Shown here: one piece after another, positions 15,490 to 23,663 of the stretch
Position numbering within the stretch: the first letter of the stretch is position 1
How the letters are laid out: each line of letters opens with the position of its first letter
Origin: Bradyrhizobium sp.
GTDB lineage: Bacteria; Pseudomonadota; Alphaproteobacteria; Rhizobiales; Xanthobacteraceae
Direction: 5' to 3'
NCBI RefSeq assembly: GCF_030654605.1
Contig: NZ_JAURXB010000029.1
Span: 1-63,594, forward strand
DNA length: 63,594 nucleotides
The notes under the pieces: model-generated
The model's input: the letters and a program-made list of their open reading frames with translations, nothing else
The model's database searches: none
Told to the model about the DNA's origin: nothing
Translations under genes and position numbers: made by a program

Positions 15490-16134
15490 ATGGACCTGTA
15501 TTTCTCGCCGCTCGCCTGCTCGCTGGCGACCCGCATCGCGCTGTACGAAGCCGGCGCCGCGGCCAACTATCTCGAAGTCGATCCGAAGACCAAGATCATC
15601 CAGAACGACGGCTCCGATTTCAGGGCGGTCAACCCGCTCGGGCTGGTGCCGACGCTGCGCACCGACGACGGGGTGATCCTGACCGAGAACGCGGCGATCC
15701 TGCAATATGTCGCCGATCGCTTTCCGCAGGCCGGCATCGCCTCCGGGCCCGGCATCGACCGCAGCCTGCTGCATCAATGGCTCTGCTTCATCGGCACCGA
15801 ACTGCACAAGGGATTGTTCGTGCCGATGCTCGACAAGAAGGCGCCGCCGGAAGTGAAGACCTACACGCTGGGCAAGGGCCTGTCGCGACTCGACTATCTC
15901 GACGGCTATCTTGCGGGCCGCGAATTCCTGCTCGATCATTTCAGCGTCGCCGACGCCTACCTCGTCACCATCATCAACTGGACCATGGCGACGCCGCCGA
16001 TCGAGCTGGCGAAATGGCCCAATGTGAAAACGTATTACGAAAAGCTGCGCGCGCGGCCCAGCATCGCCAGGGCGGTCGCCGAGGAATTCACGCTGTACCA
16101 GGCCGAACTCGACCGGCACAAGGCGGCGGCGTAA
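15490..16134 (+). CDS. Glutathione S-transferase
   Basis: A 214-residue protein with an N-terminal thioredoxin-fold domain (MDLYFSPLACSLATRIAL, then NPLGLVPTL and LTENAAILQYVAD) and a C-terminal helical domain with the YLDGYLAGREFLLDHFSVAD motif. The S-L-A residues near position 9 match the beta-class bacterial enzymes. GTG/TTG starts lie upstream, but the ATG at 15490 follows GGGAGGCATCC, a good ribosome site. It conjugates glutathione to electrophiles; regulation by the divergent TetR protein is likely. Confidence 0.93.
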   Translation: MDLYFSPLACSLATRIALYEAGAAANYLEVDPKTKIIQNDGSDFRAVNPLGLVPTLRTDDGVILTENAAILQYVADRFPQAGIASGPGIDRSLLHQWLCFIGTELHKGLFVPMLDKKAPPEVKTYTLGKGLSRLDYLDGYLAGREFLLDHFSVADAYLVTIINWTMATPPIELAKWPNVKTYYEKLRARPSIARAVAEEFTLYQAELDRHKAAA

Positions 16135-16149
16135 GACACAAACTCAACT

Positions 16150-16269
16150 GTCGTCCCTGCGAACGCAGGGACCCATACGCCGCGGCGGTCGTGAGTTAAG
16201 GTAGTCGTTAAATACCTTGCTTGAATCGATGGGCCGCAGCGTATGGGTCCCCGCGTGCGCGGGGACGAC
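16150..16269. repeat. Intergenic palindromic repeat, GTCGTCCCTGCG...CCCATACG family
   Basis: Left arm GTCGTCCCTGCGAACGCAGG plus GACCCATACGC; right arm GCGTATGGGTCC to GGGGACGAC. The same family occurs at 50848 and 55336. It fills the space between two convergent genes. Confidence 0.85.
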
Positions 16270-16288
16270 GGTGCATGATTTACTTGCG

Positions 16289-16867
16289 TCAATCCGGCTT
16301 CGCCAGCAGCCGCGTCGTCATGTCCGCCATCGCCTGTCCGAACACCCTGGAATCGTCCAGCGCCCGCGCCAGCACCAGCGCGCCCTGAATGGTGACCAGC
16401 GCATCCGCCGATCGCCGCCGCGCCACGCTTGCGCTCAGGCCGGAACGCCGCAGCACCAGCGCCAGCGCATCGTTCCAGCGCCTGAAATAATCCTGCACCT
16501 GACCCGCGAACGTATCACGCGACGCCCCGAGCGCGATGACGCCGACCAGGCACATGCGATGACCGGATTGAAAATAGCTGTCGACCGCCCCGACCATGGT
16601 GGCAACGGCGCGGGCGGGATCGTCGGAAGTGCGGAGCGGCGTGAAAATATTGACCTCGAACCAGCTGTCGATCCCGGCCAGCACTTCGGCGGCCATCTGG
16701 GCTTTGCCGCCCGGAAAGAAGTGATAGAGGCTGCCCTTGCCGAGGCCGGTGGCCTGACTGATCAGCGCCAGCGTGGCGCCTTCATAGCCGTGCGAGCGAA
16801 ACACCTCCGCCAGCCGCGGCAACAGATCGGCGCGGTCGACGACGGGTTTTGCGATGGGCCGCGTCAG
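16289..16867 (-). CDS. TetR/AcrR family regulator (LmrA/YxaF-like C-terminus)
   Basis: About 192 residues with a TetR helix-turn-helix ([38 protein letters not shown]) and a C-terminal domain of the LmrA/YxaF kind. The start is unusual: no ATG or GTG fits, and the best candidate is CTG at 16867, overlapping the TGA of the upstream DUF1348 gene as CTGA with GAGAG 6 nt before it. A TTG a few codons inside is the alternative but would cut into the first helix. It is co-transcribed with DUF1348 from a promoter carrying a perfect TetR-like palindrome. Confidence 0.85.
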   Translation of the reverse strand: MTRPIAKPVVDRADLLPRLAEVFRSHGYEGATLALISQATGLGKGSLYHFFPGGKAQMAAEVLAGIDSWFEVNIFTPLRTSDDPARAVATMVGAVDSYFQSGHRMCLVGVIALGASRDTFAGQVQDYFRRWNDALALVLRRSGLSASVARRRSADALVTIQGALVLARALDDSRVFGQAMADMTTRLLAKPD

Positions 16868-17331
16868 AACGGACTCTCGCCCAATCCCGCGACGTCGGCC
16901 GGGCGCGGTCCCGGTGCTGCCCAGCGAAAGCGCCGGTCGCTTTCCGCAATCGGATGGTCGTTGATGCTGGCCTCGCGCCGGCGCATCAGGCCGTGCTCGT
17001 CGAACTCCCATTGCTCGTTGCCGTAGGAACGATGCCACTGCCCGGCAGCGTCGTGCCATTCGTACTGGAAGCGCACCGCGATACGGTTTTGATCGAACGC
17101 CCAGAGATCCTTGATCAGGCGATATTCCTGTTCCTTCGCCCATTTGCGCGTGAGAAACCCGACGATCGCCGCACGGCCCTGCAAGAACTCGGCGCGATTG
17201 CGCCACACGCTGTCCTCGGTATAGGCCAGCGCCACGCGCTCAGGGTCGCGCGAATTCCAGGCATCCTCGGCCATGCGGGCCTTCTGGGCGGCGGTCTCCC
17301 GCGTAAACGGCGGCAATGGCGGGCGCGACAT
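16864..17331 (-). CDS. DUF1348 (SnoaL/NTF2-like) protein
   Basis: A 155-residue protein of the NTF2-like superfamily with the DUF1348 signature ([52 protein letters not shown]). These are small alpha+beta barrels with a cone-shaped pocket. The ATG at 17331 (MSRPPLPPF) is preferred; the frame is open upstream to 17391, but that part overlaps the promoter and operator. It is the first gene of an operon with a TetR repressor and may handle or sense that repressor's ligand. Confidence 0.88.
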   Translation of the reverse strand: MSRPPLPPFTRETAAQKARMAEDAWNSRDPERVALAYTEDSVWRNRAEFLQGRAAIVGFLTRKWAKEQEYRLIKDLWAFDQNRIAVRFQYEWHDAAGQWHRSYGNEQWEFDEHGLMRRREASINDHPIAESDRRFRWAAPGPRPADVAGLGESPF

Positions 17332-17362
17332 CGGGGCATCTCCAGCTTTTGAACGTTGCCAG

Positions 17363-17391
17363 AGATTGTACCGATCGGTACAGCGAGTCAA
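17363..17391 (-). promoter_or_regulatory. Promoter with 16-bp perfect TetR-type operator
   Basis: TGTACCGATCGGTACA (17367-17382) is a perfect palindrome of the TetR-operator type. Reading on the minus strand, TTGACT (17391-17386) lies just upstream and CAATCT (17368-17363, 17-bp spacing) or TACAAT (17370-17365, 15-bp spacing) can serve as -10, so the operator sits in the promoter core. It should be autoregulated by the second gene of the operon. Confidence 0.7.
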
Positions 17392-17400
17392 GCCGAGCCT

Positions 17401-17850
17401 TCAACCCTCGATCAGATCGGCCTTCATCAGGGTGCGCAGCGATTTCGGGATCGGCCTGGCCCGCCCCTCGCTGATGAAGGCGACGCGCACCTCGGCCTTC
17501 ACCAGCACCGCCTCGCCGCACCGCACCTCCTGCGCCAGCGTGATCGATGCGCCCTTCACCGCGACGGGCCAGGTCACGATGTCGAGCACGTCATCCATCC
17601 GCGCCGGCCTGAGGTAATCGATGTGCATCGAGCGCACCACGAAGGCAAAGCCCGGCGTCTCCGCCTGCGCTTGGGCATACAGCGCGTGCTGTTCGGCGCC
17701 CATCAGCCGCAGGTGATTGGTCCGGCCGCGCTCCATGAAGCGCAGATAACTCGCGTGATAGACGATGCCGGAGAAATCGGTGTCTTCGTAATAAACCCGG
17801 ATCTGCATGTGATGGCGGCCATCACGGATCGCGCCGTCGAGGGAGAACAT
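17401..17850 (-). CDS. ybgC: YbgC/FadM-type acyl-CoA thioesterase
   Basis: A 149-residue hotdog-fold thioesterase. The 4-hydroxybenzoyl-CoA thioesterase signature is clear: VYYEDTDFSGIVYHASYLRF with the catalytic Asp. YbgC acts on short acyl-CoA or acyl-ACP and is usually encoded at the head of the tol-pal cluster near ruvCAB. Here it remains in the ruv neighbourhood but is separated from ruvB by a metallophosphoesterase and a VapBC module, which look like insertions. Confidence 0.88.
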   Translation of the reverse strand: MFSLDGAIRDGRHHMQIRVYYEDTDFSGIVYHASYLRFMERGRTNHLRLMGAEQHALYAQAQAETPGFAFVVRSMHIDYLRPARMDDVLDIVTWPVAVKGASITLAQEVRCGEAVLVKAEVRVAFISEGRARPIPKSLRTLMKADLIEG

Positions 17851-17855
17851 CGGTG

Positions 17856-18227
17856 CTACTCCGGGAATTCAGCGGCAAGCGACAGCGATTGAGCCGCAGC
17901 CAGCAAACGCTTGTCGCGCGTCCAGACGCTTGTTTCAGGGGTAAGCGCAGCCGCAGCGAGAAGGTGAGCATCGACATATCCGATGCCAGAGCCGGGCAGC
18001 TTTCGGTCGGTGATGAAGCCCAGGACTTCATCGGCGCTCGCCACGACAGCTCTTGGAAGACCGCTCAAATCATCAATCATTTCGGCGATTTTCGGCACGT
18101 GCCCCAGCACCAATTCACCAATAATGAACGGATGCATGACGATTTCACCAAGCTCGAGCAACTCGAACAGCTGAAAATCGCCACGCCGAAAATGATCTAT
18201 CCAGATCGAAGTATCGGCCAGTACCAT
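17856..18227 (-). CDS. vapC: VapC-family PIN-domain toxin
   Basis: A 123-residue PIN-domain ribonuclease. Acidic active-site residues are visible: Asp in MVLADTSIW, Glu in FIIGELVLG, Asp in GYVDAHLL and Asp in WTRDKRLL. VapC toxins cut specific tRNAs or rRNA. Its ATG overlaps the antitoxin stop by one base (TAATG), the usual toxin-antitoxin coupling. Base composition is less GC-rich than the flanking genes, consistent with acquisition. Confidence 0.93.
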   Translation of the reverse strand: MVLADTSIWIDHFRRGDFQLFELLELGEIVMHPFIIGELVLGHVPKIAEMIDDLSGLPRAVVASADEVLGFITDRKLPGSGIGYVDAHLLAAAALTPETSVWTRDKRLLAAAQSLSLAAEFPE

Positions 18228-18418
18228 TACTTGAAGCGTCTTCGCGGCGGGGCTTTCGCGTCCGGTTGCGTTCCTCCCATGCGGGCAAGTCGGCGCGCGG
18301 CCTCGCGCTCGACGAACGCTTTCAAGGCTTCCCTGATCACGGCCGACTTCTCAGTGACGCCGGCATATTCCTGCGCCTTGGCGAACAACTCATCGTCGAT
18401 CGCGATTGTGGTTCTCAT
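18227..18418 (-). CDS. vapB: VapB-family antitoxin
   Basis: A 63-residue ribbon-helix-helix protein (MRTTIAIDDELFAKAQEYAG then KSAVIREALKAFVERE) with a basic C-terminal tail that should neutralise VapC. The ATG at 18418 follows GGGAGGCGATCAC, a strong ribosome site. A perfect inverted repeat 17 bp upstream is its probable operator. Confidence 0.92.
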   Translation of the reverse strand: MRTTIAIDDELFAKAQEYAGVTEKSAVIREALKAFVEREAARRLARMGGTQPDAKAPPRRRFK

Positions 18419-18434
18419 GTGATCGCCTCCCGAT

Positions 18435-18460
18435 GCATCAAATGTATCATCATTTGATGC
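18435..18460. promoter_or_regulatory. VapB operator: perfect 10-bp inverted repeat
   Basis: GCATCAAATG (18435-18444) and CATTTGATGC (18451-18460) are exact inverted copies separated by 6 bp, directly upstream of vapB. Ribbon-helix-helix antitoxins bind such repeats with toxin to autoregulate. Confidence 0.75.
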
Positions 18461-18503
18461 CGGTTTCCATGCCCTAAATTTACGGAGGAGCGCGTTGCGC
18501 ACG

Positions 18504-19415
18504 TCATGAAACGACCGCCCCCGCCCCGCCCAGCGTCACCAGCACGATTTCCGGCGGCACGCCGATGCGGAACGGCATGATGCTGCAGCCGAGGCCGCCG
18601 GAGACGACGACGTCGCAGTTCATGCGGATGTGGCCATAGGCCAGCTTCCTTCCGGACACTGCCACCGGCGACCAGCCGAGCAGCCGCACCTGACCGCCAT
18701 GGGTATGACCGGAGAGTTGCAGGGCGACCCGTGCCGGCACCCGTGCGGCGACATCCGGCTCATGCGCCAGCAGAATGACGGGCGCATCGTCGGTCACTTT
18801 CGCCAGCGTGGCGCCGAGATCGTCGACACCGATGCGCCGGACCGGACGGAAGCGGCGCGCCGGCATATAGGCCAGTTGATCGCCGAGGCCCGCGAGCCAG
18901 AATGGCCGGCCGGCCTTGGACAGCCGTACCACATCGTTTTCGTAGACCGGGATGCCGGATGCTTCGAGCGCGCGCCTTGCGATCGTGGTGCCCTGCCCGT
19001 CGCGCTGCACCGCCTTGTCTTCCCAATAATCGTGATTGCCGAGCACCGCATGGACGCCGAGCGGCGCACGCAACCCGGCGAGCACCGGCGCCCATTCGCT
19101 GCAGGGAATGAAGCGCGTCACCTTGCGATGCCCTGCGACGTAGTCGCCGAGCAGCACGGTGATGTCAGGCTCGAGGGAATTGGTACGATCGACGATCGAT
19201 TCGATCCGCTGCAGCGACATCCAGGGGTCGCAGGCGTGCAGGTCGGCGATCACGGCGATCTTCAGCCTGAAACCAGCCGGCCATTGCGGCGGCTGAATCT
19301 GGTAGCGCGTGACCCCGAGCCGCAGCGCGGGCTCGCCGAAGCCGTAGGCAACCGTGGAGATTCCGGTGGCGCCGAGACCGCCGGCCAGACGAAGGAAATG
19401 ACGACGTGAAATCAT
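18504..19415 (-). CDS. Tat-exported metallophosphoesterase (YkuE-like)
   Basis: A 303-residue calcineurin-like phosphoesterase. Residues 1-25 form a twin-arginine-type signal (MISRRHFLRLAGGLGATG). The five metal-binding blocks are present in order: DLHACDP, LLGDYV, LGNHDYW, LLAHEPD and SGHTHGGQ. A bimetal centre would hydrolyse phosphoesters outside the cytoplasmic membrane; YkuE-type enzymes may act on lipid substrates. The protein ends in a short hydrophobic stretch (LVTLGGAGAVV). Confidence 0.92.
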   Translation of the reverse strand: MISRRHFLRLAGGLGATGISTVAYGFGEPALRLGVTRYQIQPPQWPAGFRLKIAVIADLHACDPWMSLQRIESIVDRTNSLEPDITVLLGDYVAGHRKVTRFIPCSEWAPVLAGLRAPLGVHAVLGNHDYWEDKAVQRDGQGTTIARRALEASGIPVYENDVVRLSKAGRPFWLAGLGDQLAYMPARRFRPVRRIGVDDLGATLAKVTDDAPVILLAHEPDVAARVPARVALQLSGHTHGGQVRLLGWSPVAVSGRKLAYGHIRMNCDVVVSGGLGCSIMPFRIGVPPEIVLVTLGGAGAVVS

Positions 19416-19521
19416 GAGAGTTTTCCGTGATGCACCCCCATGCTGATGGCGTATTACAGCCGAATTCGGGTGGGTTTGTGCAGATTGTCAGCAGGGTGGC
19501 GCTACTGGTGCAAGGCACTTA

Positions 19522-19650
19522 CTTACCTCTCCCGCTTGCGGGGGAGGTCGACGCGCGCAGCGCGGCGGGTGGGGGAATTCTCTCAACTTGCACCGGTGCT
19601 GCGGAGAGACCCCCACCCCGGCCCTCCCCCGCAAGCGGGAGAGGGGGAAG
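19522..19650. repeat. Intergenic palindromic repeat, CTTACCTCTCCCGC family
   Basis: Arms CTCTCCCGCTTGCGGGGGAG and CTCCCCCGCAAGCGGGAGAG with an inner GGTGGGGGA/CCCCCACC pair. Same family as 47437 and 62646. It lies just past the ruvB stop. Confidence 0.88.
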
Positions 19651-19665
19651 AGCAACCGCACAAGA

Positions 19666-20715
19666 TCAGTCTTCGTCGCTCGCGCCGCCGAACAATCCGA
19701 ACTGCGCCGGATCGCGCATGGGCTCGGCGAGGCCGAGATGCTTGAACGCGTGCGAGGTCAACAGCCGGCCGCGCGGGGTGCGCTGCAGGTAACCGCACTG
19801 GATCAGGAACGGCTCGATGATGTCCTCGATGGCGTCGCGCGGCTCCGACAGCGCCGCCGCCATGGTTTCGACGCCGACCGGGCCGCCGCCGTAATTCATC
19901 GCGATGGTGGTGAGATAGCGCCGGTCCATGGCATCGAGGCCGGCGGCGTCGACTTCGAGCGCGCTCAGCGCGTGATCGGCGATCTTGCGATCGATCGAGG
20001 TGGCGTCGGCCGCCGACGCAAAGTCGCGCACCCGGCGCAGCAGCCGTCCGGCGATCCGCGGGGTGCCGCGGGCGCGGCGCGCGATCTCGTTGGAGCCGTC
20101 TTGGGTCATGCCGATGTTGAGCACGCGGGCGCCGCGGGTGACGATCTTTTCCAGCTCTTCCACGGTGTAGAAATTCAGCCGCACCGGAATGCCGAAGCGG
20201 TCGCGCAGCGGATTGGTCAGGAGGCCCGCGCGCGTGGTGGCGCCCACCAGCGTGAATTTTGCAAGTTCGATCTTGACCGAACGCGCCGCCGGTCCCTCGC
20301 CGATGATGAGGTCGAGTTGAAAGTCCTCCATCGCAGGATACAGCACCTCCTCGACCGCGGGGCTGAGGCGATGGATCTCGTCGATGAACAGCACGTCGCG
20401 CTCTTCGAGATTGGTCAGGAGTGCGGCGAGATCGCCGGCCTTGGCGATCACGGGTCCGGACGTCGCGCGAAAACCGACGCCGAGTTCGCGCGCCACAATC
20501 TGCGCCAGCGTGGTCTTGCCGAGGCCGGGAGGGCCGACGAACAGCACATGATCCAGCGCCTCGCCGCGCTTGCGCGCGGCCTCGATGAAGATCGACAGGT
20601 TGGCGCGCGCCTGGGCCTGGCCGACGAATTCACTCAACAGCTGCGGGCGCAGCGCGGTGTCGCCGACATCGTCGCTGCGGCGCTCTGGGGTCACGATGCG
20701 GGAGGGCGTGGTCAT
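19666..20715 (-). CDS. ruvB: Holliday junction branch migration helicase RuvB
   Basis: A 349-residue AAA+ motor that drives branch migration with RuvA. Walker A is [12 protein letters not shown], Walker B FIDEIHRL, sensor/arginine-finger region GATTRAGLL, and the C-terminal winged-helix domain contains [15 protein letters not shown]. The ATG at 20715 overlaps the stop of the preceding membrane-protein gene by 4 bp (ATGA), so ruvB is translationally coupled to it. Confidence 0.98.
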   Translation of the reverse strand: MTTPSRIVTPERRSDDVGDTALRPQLLSEFVGQAQARANLSIFIEAARKRGEALDHVLFVGPPGLGKTTLAQIVARELGVGFRATSGPVIAKAGDLAALLTNLEERDVLFIDEIHRLSPAVEEVLYPAMEDFQLDLIIGEGPAARSVKIELAKFTLVGATTRAGLLTNPLRDRFGIPVRLNFYTVEELEKIVTRGARVLNIGMTQDGSNEIARRARGTPRIAGRLLRRVRDFASAADATSIDRKIADHALSALEVDAAGLDAMDRRYLTTIAMNYGGGPVGVETMAAALSEPRDAIEDIIEPFLIQCGYLQRTPRGRLLTSHAFKHLGLAEPMRDPAQFGLFGGASDED

Positions 20716-21218
20716 GCGGCGACAGTAGCACGATGCAGCGGTTTCGCGAGCCACCAGCACAGGCTGGTGGGAACAACGGCAAGGGCCGCCAGCATCACGA
20801 ACAATGGCAGCGCCTGACGCGCCGAGCCGACACTGGGGAGTATCACTGCGGATGATTCCGGGGGGATGAAGAATACACCGCCGGTCACCACCCCGGCGAT
20901 GGCAACCGCAGCCGCAAGCCATGCCATCCAGATCGCGCCGATCCCGGCATAGACCGCGGCCAACGCGAAAATCAGGCCCGTCACGACCGATGGCGGGATC
21001 GATGCCACGACCGCGAAAAATGCCAGCAGCCACACCGCGATCGAGAACACCTGATGCAGCGCGCCGAGATCGACGAAAGCCAGCAGCAGCTGCAGCAGGG
21101 CCGCGCCGAAGGCGACCACGATCAATGACGTCAGCGTCGCAATCGCCAGCGGTCCGACCACGGAAAATATCAGGATGATGCCGATCAACCGTCCGAGCCG
21201 GCGCAGCGAGGCGCTCAC
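20712..21218 (-). CDS. Small integral membrane protein embedded between ruvA and ruvB
   Basis: A 168-residue protein with four or five hydrophobic helices ([73 protein letters not shown]). The GTG start at 21218 overlaps the ruvA stop (GTGA) and its stop overlaps the ruvB start (ATGA), so it is locked into ruv translation on both sides. No family recognised; no reason is evident for a membrane protein in a DNA repair operon. Confidence 0.82.
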   Translation of the reverse strand: MSASLRRLGRLIGIILIFSVVGPLAIATLTSLIVVAFGAALLQLLLAFVDLGALHQVFSIAVWLLAFFAVVASIPPSVVTGLIFALAAVYAGIGAIWMAWLAAAVAIAGVVTGGVFFIPPESSAVILPSVGSARQALPLFVMLAALAVVPTSLCWWLAKPLHRATVAA

Positions 21219-21832
21219 TTCGCCAGTTCCTTCAGCCCCAGCTTGATGAGCTGCGCGGTCTCTGCCCCCTCGCCCGCCAGGCGCGAGGCGCCGGCAATGG
21301 CGGCGGCCGCCTGCGGTTGGCCGTAGCCGAGGTTGACCAGCGCCGAGATCGCGTCGGTGACCGGGCGCGGCGCGCGGTCGTTGTCGATGGCGCCGGACAG
21401 GTGGACCAGCGCCGGATCGACATTGGCGAAGGCCGGCGCCTTGTCCTTCAATTCGGTGACGATGCGCTCGGCGACTTTCGGACCGACGCCCGGCGTGCGC
21501 GCCACCGCGGCCTTGTCGCGCAGCGCGATGGCATTGGCGAGGTCGGACGGCGGCAGGGTCGAGAGCACCGCCAGCGCCACCTTGGCGCCGACGCCCTGCA
21601 CCGTCTGCAGCAGGCGAAACCATTCGCGCTCGGTGTCGCTGCGAAAGCCGAACAGTTTTATCTGGTCTTCGCGCACGTAAGTCTCGATCGACAGCACCGC
21701 CGCCTCACCAGGTGACGGCAGTGCCTGCAACGTCCGCGACGCGCAATGCACCTGGTAGCCGACGCCGCCGACGTCGAGGATGACGTAATCCTCGCCGTAG
21801 GAATCGATCAGGCCCTTCAATTTGCCGATCAT
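21215..21832 (-). CDS. ruvA: Holliday junction-binding protein RuvA
   Basis: A 205-residue protein that binds four-way junctions and recruits RuvB. The N-terminal OB domain ([28 protein letters not shown]) is followed by helix-hairpin-helix motifs ([32 protein letters not shown]) and a C-terminal three-helix domain that contacts RuvB. ruvC lies upstream in the same direction, separated by a palindromic repeat. Confidence 0.97.
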   Translation of the reverse strand: MIGKLKGLIDSYGEDYVILDVGGVGYQVHCASRTLQALPSPGEAAVLSIETYVREDQIKLFGFRSDTEREWFRLLQTVQGVGAKVALAVLSTLPPSDLANAIALRDKAAVARTPGVGPKVAERIVTELKDKAPAFANVDPALVHLSGAIDNDRAPRPVTDAISALVNLGYGQPQAAAAIAGASRLAGEGAETAQLIKLGLKELAK

Positions 21833-21867
21833 GATCGCGATCCGAACAAGGCAAATGCTTCTCTTTC

Positions 21868-21952
21868 GTCATGCCCGGGCTTGTCCCGGGCACCCACGTC
21901 TTTTCTTGCCGGCTGCCAAGGCGTGGATGGCCGGGACAAGCCCGGCCATGAC
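21868..21952. repeat. Intergenic palindromic repeat, GTCATG-CCCGGG family
   Basis: GTCATGCCCGGGCTTGTCCC opens and GGGACAAGCCCGGCCATGAC closes a near-perfect hairpin with a loop containing CCACGTC/GGCGTGG. It separates ruvC from ruvA inside what would otherwise be one operon. Confidence 0.9.
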
Positions 21953-21971
21953 GGCCGATGTAAGTCACCGA

Positions 21972-22499
21972 TCATGCGCCGACCACTTTCAGCCGCAGCG
22001 CGGCGCTGCCGCGGTGATGCGCGTGCGTAATGGCGATCGCCAGCGCATCGGCGGCATCGGCCGATTTCGGTTCCGCCCTGGGCAGCAGGATCTTCAGCAT
22101 CATCAGGATCTGGTTCTTGTCGGCATGGCCGGCGCCGACCACGGTCTTCTTGACCTGGTTGGGGGCATACTCCGCCACCGATATCCCGAACATCGCCGGC
22201 GCCAGCATCGCGACCCCGCGCGCCTGCCCGAGTTTCAGTGTGGCGACGCCGTCCTTGTTGACGAAGGTCTGCTCGACCGCGGCTTCCGCCGGCTGGAAGT
22301 CGCCGAGCACGGCGGCGAGACCCTCATGGATCGCCAGCAACCGGCTTGCCAGCGGCAGGCTGTCCGGCGGCTCCACCGAGCCGCAGCCGACGAAAGTCAG
22401 CCGGTTGCCCTCGATCTCGATCACGCCCCAGCCGGTGCGGCGCAGGCCCGGATCGATGCCGAGGATACGGACGGGATGGCGAATCGGGGGTGATGTCAT
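21972..22499 (-). CDS. ruvC: Crossover junction endodeoxyribonuclease RuvC
   Basis: A 175-residue RNase H-fold resolvase that cuts Holliday junctions. Catalytic acidic residues are seen in [26 protein letters not shown] and [16 protein letters not shown]. The C-terminus ends RLKVVGA. Length and motifs are typical; it is first in the order ruvC-ruvA-membrane protein-ruvB. Confidence 0.97.
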   Translation of the reverse strand: MTSPPIRHPVRILGIDPGLRRTGWGVIEIEGNRLTFVGCGSVEPPDSLPLASRLLAIHEGLAAVLGDFQPAEAAVEQTFVNKDGVATLKLGQARGVAMLAPAMFGISVAEYAPNQVKKTVVGAGHADKNQILMMLKILLPRAEPKSADAADALAIAITHAHHRGSAALRLKVVGA

Positions 22500-22573
22500 G
22501 GGGTAGTGATACCGCCAGTGGATCGAGAACGAAACACAAACGGAATGTCATCCCCGCGAAAGCAAATGGCTTC

Positions 22574-22700
22574 GTGCCCCGGACGCGGCGCAGCACGAAG
22601 TGATGCGCTGCAGAGCCGGGGCCCATGCAGGCGGAATTTATCCTATGGGTCCCGGCTCTGCGGAGCAGCGTGAAGAACGCTGCACCGCGTCCGGGACACG
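22574..22700. repeat. Intergenic repeat, CCCCGGACGCGG family (copy 1)
   Basis: Runs from GTGCCCCGGACGCGG to CCGCGTCCGGGACACG, with internal pairs GCAGAGCCGGGGCCCAT/ATGGGTCCCGGCTCTGC. A second copy of the same 127-bp length lies at 45574. Located between ruvC and yebC. Confidence 0.9.
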
Positions 22701-22707
22701 AAGATCC

Positions 22708-23454
22708 CTACCCGCCCATCTTGGCGACCAGCGCGTCGGACACCTCGAAATTCGCGTAGACGTTCTGCACGTCGTCATGCTCGTTGAGCAGGTCGATCAG
22801 CTTCAGCAGCTTCTCGCCGGTCTCGTCGTCGACCGGCACGGTGTTCTGCGGTTTCCAGGTCAGCGCCGCCTTGCGGGCTTCGCCGAATTTCGCTTCCAGC
22901 GCTTTTGCCACGTCGCGAAAGGTTTCCTTGGAGGCGTAGATTTCGTGGCCGTTCTCGCTGGAGGCGACGTCGTCGGCGCCGGCGTCGATCGCGGCTTCCA
23001 GCATGGCGTCGTCGGAGGCGACCTTGGCGTCGTATTCGATGATGCCGGTGTGGTCGAACATGAAGGCGACCGAGCCGGTTTCGCCGAGATTGCCGCCTGA
23101 TTTGGTGAAGAAGGAACGGATGTCGGAGGCGGCGCGGTTGCGATTATCGGTCAGCGCCTCGACGATCACGGCGACGCCGCCCGGCCCGTAACCCTCGTAG
23201 CGGATCTCGTCGTAATTCTCGCCCTCGGTTCCGGTCGCCTTCTTCACCGCGCGCTCGATCGAGTCTTTCGACATGTTCTCCTGGCGGGCGGAGATGATCG
23301 CGGCGCGCAGCCGGGCGTTCATGCCGGGATCGGGCGCGCCCATCTTGGCGGCGACGGTGATTTCCCGCGCCAGCTTGCTGAACAGCTTGGATTTCTGGGC
23401 ATCCTGCCGGCCCTTGCGGTGCATGATGTTCTTGAACTGGGAATGTCCGGCCAT
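22708..23454 (-). CDS. YebC/PmpR family protein
   Basis: A 248-residue member of the YebC family, opening [19 protein letters not shown]. Other conserved segments are [45 protein letters not shown] and [19 protein letters not shown]. YebC proteins have been described as DNA-binding regulators and, more recently, as factors relieving ribosome stalling. The ATG at 23454 matches the family start. Confidence 0.96.
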   Translation of the reverse strand: MAGHSQFKNIMHRKGRQDAQKSKLFSKLAREITVAAKMGAPDPGMNARLRAAIISARQENMSKDSIERAVKKATGTEGENYDEIRYEGYGPGGVAVIVEALTDNRNRAASDIRSFFTKSGGNLGETGSVAFMFDHTGIIEYDAKVASDDAMLEAAIDAGADDVASSENGHEIYASKETFRDVAKALEAKFGEARKAALTWKPQNTVPVDDETGEKLLKLIDLLNEHDDVQNVYANFEVSDALVAKMGG

Positions 23455-23537
23455 GCGGTCTCTTTTCGGATTCGTCCGGGAGGAAATGGGAGGAAGGCGC
23501 GGCGTTATAGGCCGGTAAACCGCCGAAATCAAAGATT

Positions 23538-23554
23538 TACCGGGGTTTCCGGTA
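23538..23554. promoter_or_regulatory. Short perfect inverted repeat between divergent yebC and chemoreceptor genes
   Basis: TACCGG-GGTTT-CCGGTA, two 6-bp arms with a 5-bp centre, lies roughly midway between two divergent genes. It could be an operator; no cognate regulator is adjacent. Confidence 0.35.
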
Positions 23555-23663
23555 TACCAGTAGTGGTTGCTGCCCGAGGAACAGGCAATCGTTAATCATG
23601 ATTTCACGCCCAAATGCGAGGATGCCGGTCACATCGTCACCGTCATTTCCCCGAGAGACGCCC

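Noticed and set aside
16864..17391. Longer DUF1348 gene starting at 17391
   Set aside because: The extra codons overlap the -35 box and the perfect palindrome and do not match the family N-terminus.
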